From: Panax quinquefolius
Taxonomy: Eukaryota; Streptophyta; Magnoliopsida; Apiales; Araliaceae
Assembly: GCA_020205615.1 (NCBI GenBank)
Contig: CM035162.1
Location: 42,212,464 to 42,276,463, forward strand
Length of the DNA stretch: 64,000 nucleotides
Reading direction: 5' to 3'
This document shows, piece by piece, positions 59,497 to 64,000 of this stretch. The notes beneath the pieces were generated by a model. It searched no databases. It saw nothing but the letters and a program-made list of their open reading frames with translations, and was not told the origin of the DNA. Position numbers and translations under genes: made by a program. How positions within the stretch are numbered: position 1 is the first letter of the stretch; the number at the start of each line of letters is the position of its first letter.

Positions 59497-60723
59497 TGTA
59501 GACACTCAAAATTTTCTGTACTACTTTTACTAACATTGCAGGAGGACAGATTCGTCTTTTAAGAGGGAACCTTGAAAGACAATCCAAGCCCGTACCGGAT
59601 ACTATCGGAAGTTCAACATCAAACCCCGGATCGCAGTCTGGGAGTAACCAAATCCAACCTCAAAGATAACCCCGAGGCCTGAAGATACAATACCAGAACT
59701 CACACCGGAGAAGACCGATTAATCTCGGAGATGACCTCGAGGTATCCAGTCTCAGTCCCAACCATGGGAATAGCCACTAACCTTGGTGATAGCCCCAAGG
59801 AATGCAATTTCGAAGATAACCCTGGAAATGCTTGTTTCAAATGCAACCAGTTTTAATCTCGGTGTTCAAAATGAGATACACTGCACCAAATCAACAATAA
59901 CATCGGGAAGACAGGCACACCTCAAAGGTGACAATGAAGACCTTCAACAATTGCAGTAGTCCAATCTCAGCGATGTCTGAGCAACGTCTGCTTTATCAGC
60001 CCAATCCGGCGATAACACCGGTGAGAGGCAACATCGTCATCTCGTCAACACGATGCCACGTCACGTCTCTACGCAACAATGTCCCACAAGGCTAACCAAT
60101 CCCGAGTGACTATTGTGCGGGGTAACGGATGAAAGTTGAAGCTTAAACACCGGAGGGCATCGTCCCATCTTCAATGACTTCGTACAAACTCTAATCCCAT
60201 GCCATCGTACAACTCTCAACAACGGCGGTCCGAAATAGGTCCTGTATACCTCAAACAGATGCCCGGATTGCGCTTCTAAAAGTTCGAGTGGGCATTACAG
60301 TGCCTGAGTGCACGTACTTTGAGACGACCCAACCCAAAAAACCCGGGCCAACCCGGGTTGCCTCTGGTACACCTGTGGCTCAACCGCATGTACACCTGCG
60401 GCTAATATGCCTTTAAATGGAGGGCTTGGGGTGCTGATTTTTAACAGAAAAAAGACGGGGAAACCCTGTACAATTCGTTCCGCACTCGCCCATACAGTGT
60501 ATTTTCACCTTTTAAACACCTGTGAGCTCATATATAGCCTCTTTTGTACCCATAAAAGCCAGTGTTTATACACTCTAAAGATATAGAAGCCTTCTTTATC
60601 AGTCAGTTGTAAGTCTTCTCACACACTTTAGAGTCTTTCTCTTCATCTTTGCACACACCCTTCTACACGTTGAGAGTCATGTTGCTTGCTTTTGCCGGAC
60701 TTGATATCAAGTGGTTTCGTTCA

Positions 60724-60771
<48 letters not shown>

Positions 60772-60954
60772 TTATATATATATTGACTAACATTATTGAG
60801 TTATGCCTCGATTGAGCCTAGACTTCGGTCTGATGCGCAATTAAGCATCGGCTTTTTATATATATATATATATATTTATTTATTTATTTATATATATGAA
60901 CGTGTGGTCGGACTTTGTTCGATGAGCCTAGACTTGATGCAGTGCGTTTACTCG

Positions 60955-61024
<70 letters not shown>

Positions 61025-61155
61025 GCGTGGTGGGACTCTATTCAATGAGCACGGGTTTTATATCAAGGTGCATTTACTCGCTTTTTATATATATATGAAG
61101 CTGTGGTGAACTCTCTTGATGAGCACGAATTTTACATCCGGTGCGTTTATCTTTG

Positions 61156-61198
<43 letters not shown>

Positions 61199-62128
61199 TT
61201 ATTCTCGCCCCACAGAGTTTCTTTCGTGGCGGTTGATAGCTTTTTACGACTTTATTTACATTTCGATCCCCCGTGGAGGTGCTTCGTGGTTGGTGATCAT
61301 GTATCGTATATATATATTTCTGACTTTTTTATATATATACCGCTCATCGCTTTCATATAAATTGCGGTATTTTGTGCTTTAGAATCATGTGATCGCTGAT
61401 TCATCCCATTGAATCTAGATTCGGTTCCGTGATGGATATTTTTCAATTTGTAAGCGACTTGTAAATTATTATGCGGTTATTCGAATTTCCTCAGATGGTT
61501 TCCATACCCACGAGGAAGTCGGCATTATTTTTGTATATTATTTTCGTATGGATGCCTCGCATTCGTCAAATAAAATCAATCAAGCCGATCACTTAATAAA
61601 ATTGGAGTGTAAAAGGTCTCAATTCCTATTGAGCATCAGGGTTTGAAAACCTCTTTTATAAAACATCACTGCCATATCTTGCTAAAAACTGATTTTTTAC
61701 ATAAATTCAAACCCTGTGTATATAGGTTCGAACGAGGCCTCTCACAACTTCCATATAACAGCACATTGACCCACACACACACACACACTCAGATAATAGT
61801 TTCTTGGAAAGAGGCGGTCACCGTGGTAACACGGATGTCGGGGGGTGCCTAACACCTTCCCCCCGCATAATCAAGTCCCCAGATCCTAATGAATCACGTT
61901 TTCACCAACCCGTTTAGCAGTGTCACATCACTGGGTCAATGTACAAACCTTTTCTCGGTTATGTTGGTACAACCATTTAAAAAACCAACTGGCGACTCTT
62001 AACATTCCATCGTCGACATTATACATGTCGCACCTTTTTCACTTGTTTTTTCAAATAAATCTCACTTAAAATGAGAACACCAAAGAACAAGTAACGGAAA
62101 GGGACATCCAAAAATCCCGACGTCGACA
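59497..62128 (+). repeat. C 3' LTR (about 2.6 kb)
   Basis: It starts TGTAGACACTCAAAATTTTC and ends GACGTCGACA, as in the 5' LTR. It is longer than the 5' LTR chiefly through the TA block. It is followed by the GGGTG duplication and C1 sequence. Confidence 0.9.
60728..61197 (+). repeat. Composite TA microsatellite in C 3' LTR
   Basis: Several (TA)n tracts, the longest about 65 bp (60957-61021), alternate with spacers sharing 'gatgagcacg' and 'tttactcgct'. Confidence 0.9.
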
Positions 62129-62133
62129 GGGTG
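62129..62133 (+). other. Right target-site duplication of element C (GGGTG)
   Basis: Matches 24937-24941. On the minus strand the C1 coding sequence passes through it in frame from protease to connector. Confidence 0.85.
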
Positions 62134-62396
62134 GAGGGGACTGCCCCTGCCATATGGATCCATGGTCATCCCAAGAGCAGGTTGTATCCCGAATCTATCT
62201 TGAGTACATAGAAAGATACACATAATGTATGGGGACCAATTTCGATTGGCAGTTCAATTACTCCGACCAAATTCCAACGGGCACAATCAAAAGCTTTGAT
62301 GGTAGTATGGCTACTCCGAATTTGGTTGAGATTGTTATTCATCTTCACCAAGGTATCGTATGGACAGATATTTAGAGATGAACCTCCATCTATCAA
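62134..62396 (-). pseudogene. C1 pol: aspartic protease
   Basis: The retroelement protease that processes the polyprotein. The active-site segment is VLIDGGSSLNICP (62400-62360), with D-G-G-S in place of the usual D-T/S-G, a form that I have seen in Tat-like elements. The domain continues as VGVIELPIEIGPHTLCVSFY and IDSGYNLLLG. An in-frame TGA (62168-62166) interrupts a GxPWIHMAGAVPS end that elsewhere reads GRPWIH, so CGA to TGA. Another in-frame TGA (62402-62400) separates it from gag. Confidence 0.85.
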
Positions 62397-62399
62397 GAC

Positions 62400-63999
62400 T
62401 CAAGATAGCATGTATCCAGAGGACAAGACCGCAATGTGCAACTGCTTACAATGACCGGTCCCTTCAGGTGGTATATCATCATCAGTAAAGGATATCACAT
62501 TGTTGTTGAAAATGTGATTAACCAGATGTTGAAATTTTTTCGTATCAACTAATGTCGGTAGATAGGATTCTTCTAAAACCTTCAACAAGACCTTCCGGTG
62601 ATTCTCGAAAGTTAGATCCAAGTCCAAAACTGATATCTGTTGTGGAGCTTCTTTTAAGCTTAAAACCACCATGGCTTCGTTATGACCCATAGTGTGGCGG
62701 AATTTTTCAATCTTCTCCATGGGTATTTTCCCCTTTGATTTGATGGTAGGCTTCATCACCCGTTGGGGAAGATACAGTGGATTTTTCTTCAACACTGTAG
62801 CAGTTGTATGTGAGGTGGATCCTTCACCTTCTCCATAATTCCATGGAACCTTGTGCAAGCTAACAATAGGATATTGTGCTCTACGCGGCAAGTTGATTGG
62901 CTCGGGAGCAGCCACTTTCAAAGGATTGTTACTTCCCCTGAGTTGAATTATTGGCATTTTGAGTTATCTATTAGCCCCATCAGTTTCAGTGGATATGACT
63001 GCTACCACACTTTTCCACTTAGTAGGACCTGTATTCTCACTTGCACGTAACACAGTATCATCGTCCGCTAGGTGCGAGACACCACTTGTCCAATTAGATT
63101 TTGAATGAGGGTATGAGTGCCCAAAGATTCTTTTGTCTTTGTGACATGAGACCGGGAGTGATGTTGACATACTCCATCGAGTTGTCTTGGCCCTAAACGG
63201 GGTTGATTGGAGGTAGAAGGAACTCGATCCTTCCTTCATTGATTAACATCTGAAGGATTTCCTCCATAGGTTGGCCTAAATAGGTGAATTCCCTTTTGTT
63301 GGCAAAATCCCGACGGGCTTTGGCATTTGCTCTCTTTGTCACTTTGTCTTCTAGTATTTCATTTTTTGAAAGTGACGAGGGAATATTCATGACAAGAGGT
63401 AGGAGACTGGCATGCTCCTGGCTGATTAATTAACGAGTCACTTGATGCTGATAAGTCACCAATTCTGCCAATTGTTCAATTTGCTTACATAGAGTTTTCA
63501 TCTTTCATTCCGTTGGTAACTGAAACTTGGCATAATCCCATTTGTCAACACCGTCTTTGAGGGTCTGGGAGGATTCATAGTTGAAATTGGAATTTTGTCC
63601 GTTGCTCCAGTTGATCATGTTGACCTCTTCTTCTTTGTGTTGAGGAAGAGGGTTGTCTTGAATGTGAGGCTGATTTGGTTTGGTGACCACGATCTCATCG
63701 TTGTCTATCAGGTCTTGGATCTTGTGTTTCAAGGCCCAACAATCCTGAGTATCATGTCCAGGTACCCCGGCATGATAAGCACATTTCAAAGCAAACATTG
63801 AAACCCCGTCCATTAGAAATTTGTTTGGTGGAAGAAGATGCATAATTTTCTTATGTGTTGTCAGAAGATTGAGAATGTTCTCGAGGGTATCCCCTAAGGG
63901 TGTAAACACTCGAGGGCGTTTGACTTCTCCACCTTTTGGTATTGGAGGTTTCGCAGACTGTGCTTGAAAGGGAGTGTAGTTTCTCCTTTGAACATGCAT
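62400..63999 (-). pseudogene. C1 gag, C-terminal part
   Basis: The frame 63999-63505 has RPRVFTPLGDTLENILNLL and a complete CX2HX5HX4C knuckle-like motif (C73, H76, H82, C87: CAYHAGVPGHDTQDC). It ends at a stop before 63505. A second section (63390-63193: KRANAKARRDFANKREFTYL) leads to a second knuckle that is decayed here (CQHHSRSH...) but intact in C. The last section (62957-62400) is an open 185-codon linker, rich in basic and proline residues, joined in frame to protease except for one TGA. The gag start lies beyond the window edge. Confidence 0.82.
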
Positions 64000-64000
64000 G

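Larger units (their letters stand above)
24942..62128 (+). mobile_element. C: Tat-type Ty3/gypsy element, plus strand, carrying nested B, E and D
   Basis: C has a 5' LTR (24942-27420), a primer-binding site, leader, gag (to 30808), foreign insertions (30809-56278), the antisense PMD gene (56279-57387), a 3' region and a 3' LTR (59497-62128). Flanking GGGTG duplications confirm its limits. Protease, reverse transcriptase, RNase H and integrase are absent: they must have been lost with the truncation of B's right LTR at 56278. C lies in the opposite orientation to its host C1, of the same family. Confidence 0.87.
10657..64000 (-). mobile_element. C1: Tat-type Ty3/gypsy element, minus strand, interrupted by C
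   Basis: Going down the minus strand the order is gag (63999-62400), protease (62396-62166), a junction at 62134/24941, connector, reverse transcriptase, RNase H, second RNase H and integrase (24941 to ~20551), a long 3' region with an antisense PMD gene, and the 3' LTR (13504-10657). The two halves join in frame across the GGGTG target duplication of element C. A second RNase H and an accessory gene in the 3' region fit the Tat/Ogre/Retand group. The 5' LTR and the start of gag lie outside the window. Confidence 0.85.

Overview
This window looks like heterochromatic, retrotransposon-filled nuclear DNA of a flowering plant, probably one with a large genome. I find no host gene, tRNA, rRNA, bacterial feature or CRISPR array. 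Everything I can identify is LTR retrotransposon: chromodomain Ty3/gypsy (Tekay/Del-like), Tat-type Ty3/gypsy (with a second, archaeal-like RNase H) and Ty1/copia (Angela-like). Lineage names rest on domain content and motifs read by eye, and I make no species call.

The layout is a nest of insertions inside insertions. (1) 1-3753: A1, the 3' end of a plus-strand chromodomain gypsy element (integrase, chromodomain, 3' LTR), inserted in another gypsy pol gene (F, 3754-~5095). (2) ~5096-6779: part of an LTR (G). It is interrupted by A2 (6780-10656), a minus-strand copy of family A that ends in its integrase where C1 begins. (3) C1, a minus-strand Tat element, runs from its 3' LTR (10657-13504) through a long 3' region and pol (to 24941), then resumes at 62134 with protease and gag and leaves the window. 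(4) C, a plus-strand sister Tat element (24942-62128), is inserted in C1 with a visible 5-bp target duplication, GGGTG. (5) B, a minus-strand gypsy element with ~4-kb LTRs (30809-56278), interrupts C's gag; its right LTR is truncated at a deletion that also removed C's pol. (6) E, a plus-strand copia element (36263-53911), lies in B. (7) D, a minus-strand copia element (37489-46759), lies in E's 5' LTR with target duplication AGTTA. Counting the host LTR G, the order is G < A2 < C1 < C < B < E < D, seven layers. By eye LTR-pair divergence is larger for C than for B, E and D, in keeping with this order.

All coding regions are broken by stops and frameshifts. Even so, gag with zinc-knuckle-like motifs, protease, reverse transcriptase, RNase H (two in C1), integrase and chromodomain can be placed, as can LTR ends, primer-binding sites and polypurine tracts. 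The most interesting content is a spliced-looking plant-mobile-domain (PMD) gene carried by the Tat family, antisense to the element, between pol and the 3' LTR. It is present in both C1 (15430-19480, plus) and C (56279-57387, minus). Other notable items are a perfect 39-bp palindrome kept in both B LTRs, an array of about 16 short hairpin units in D's leader, and a striking lack of CAG trinucleotides in C1 that may reflect a sequencing artefact.
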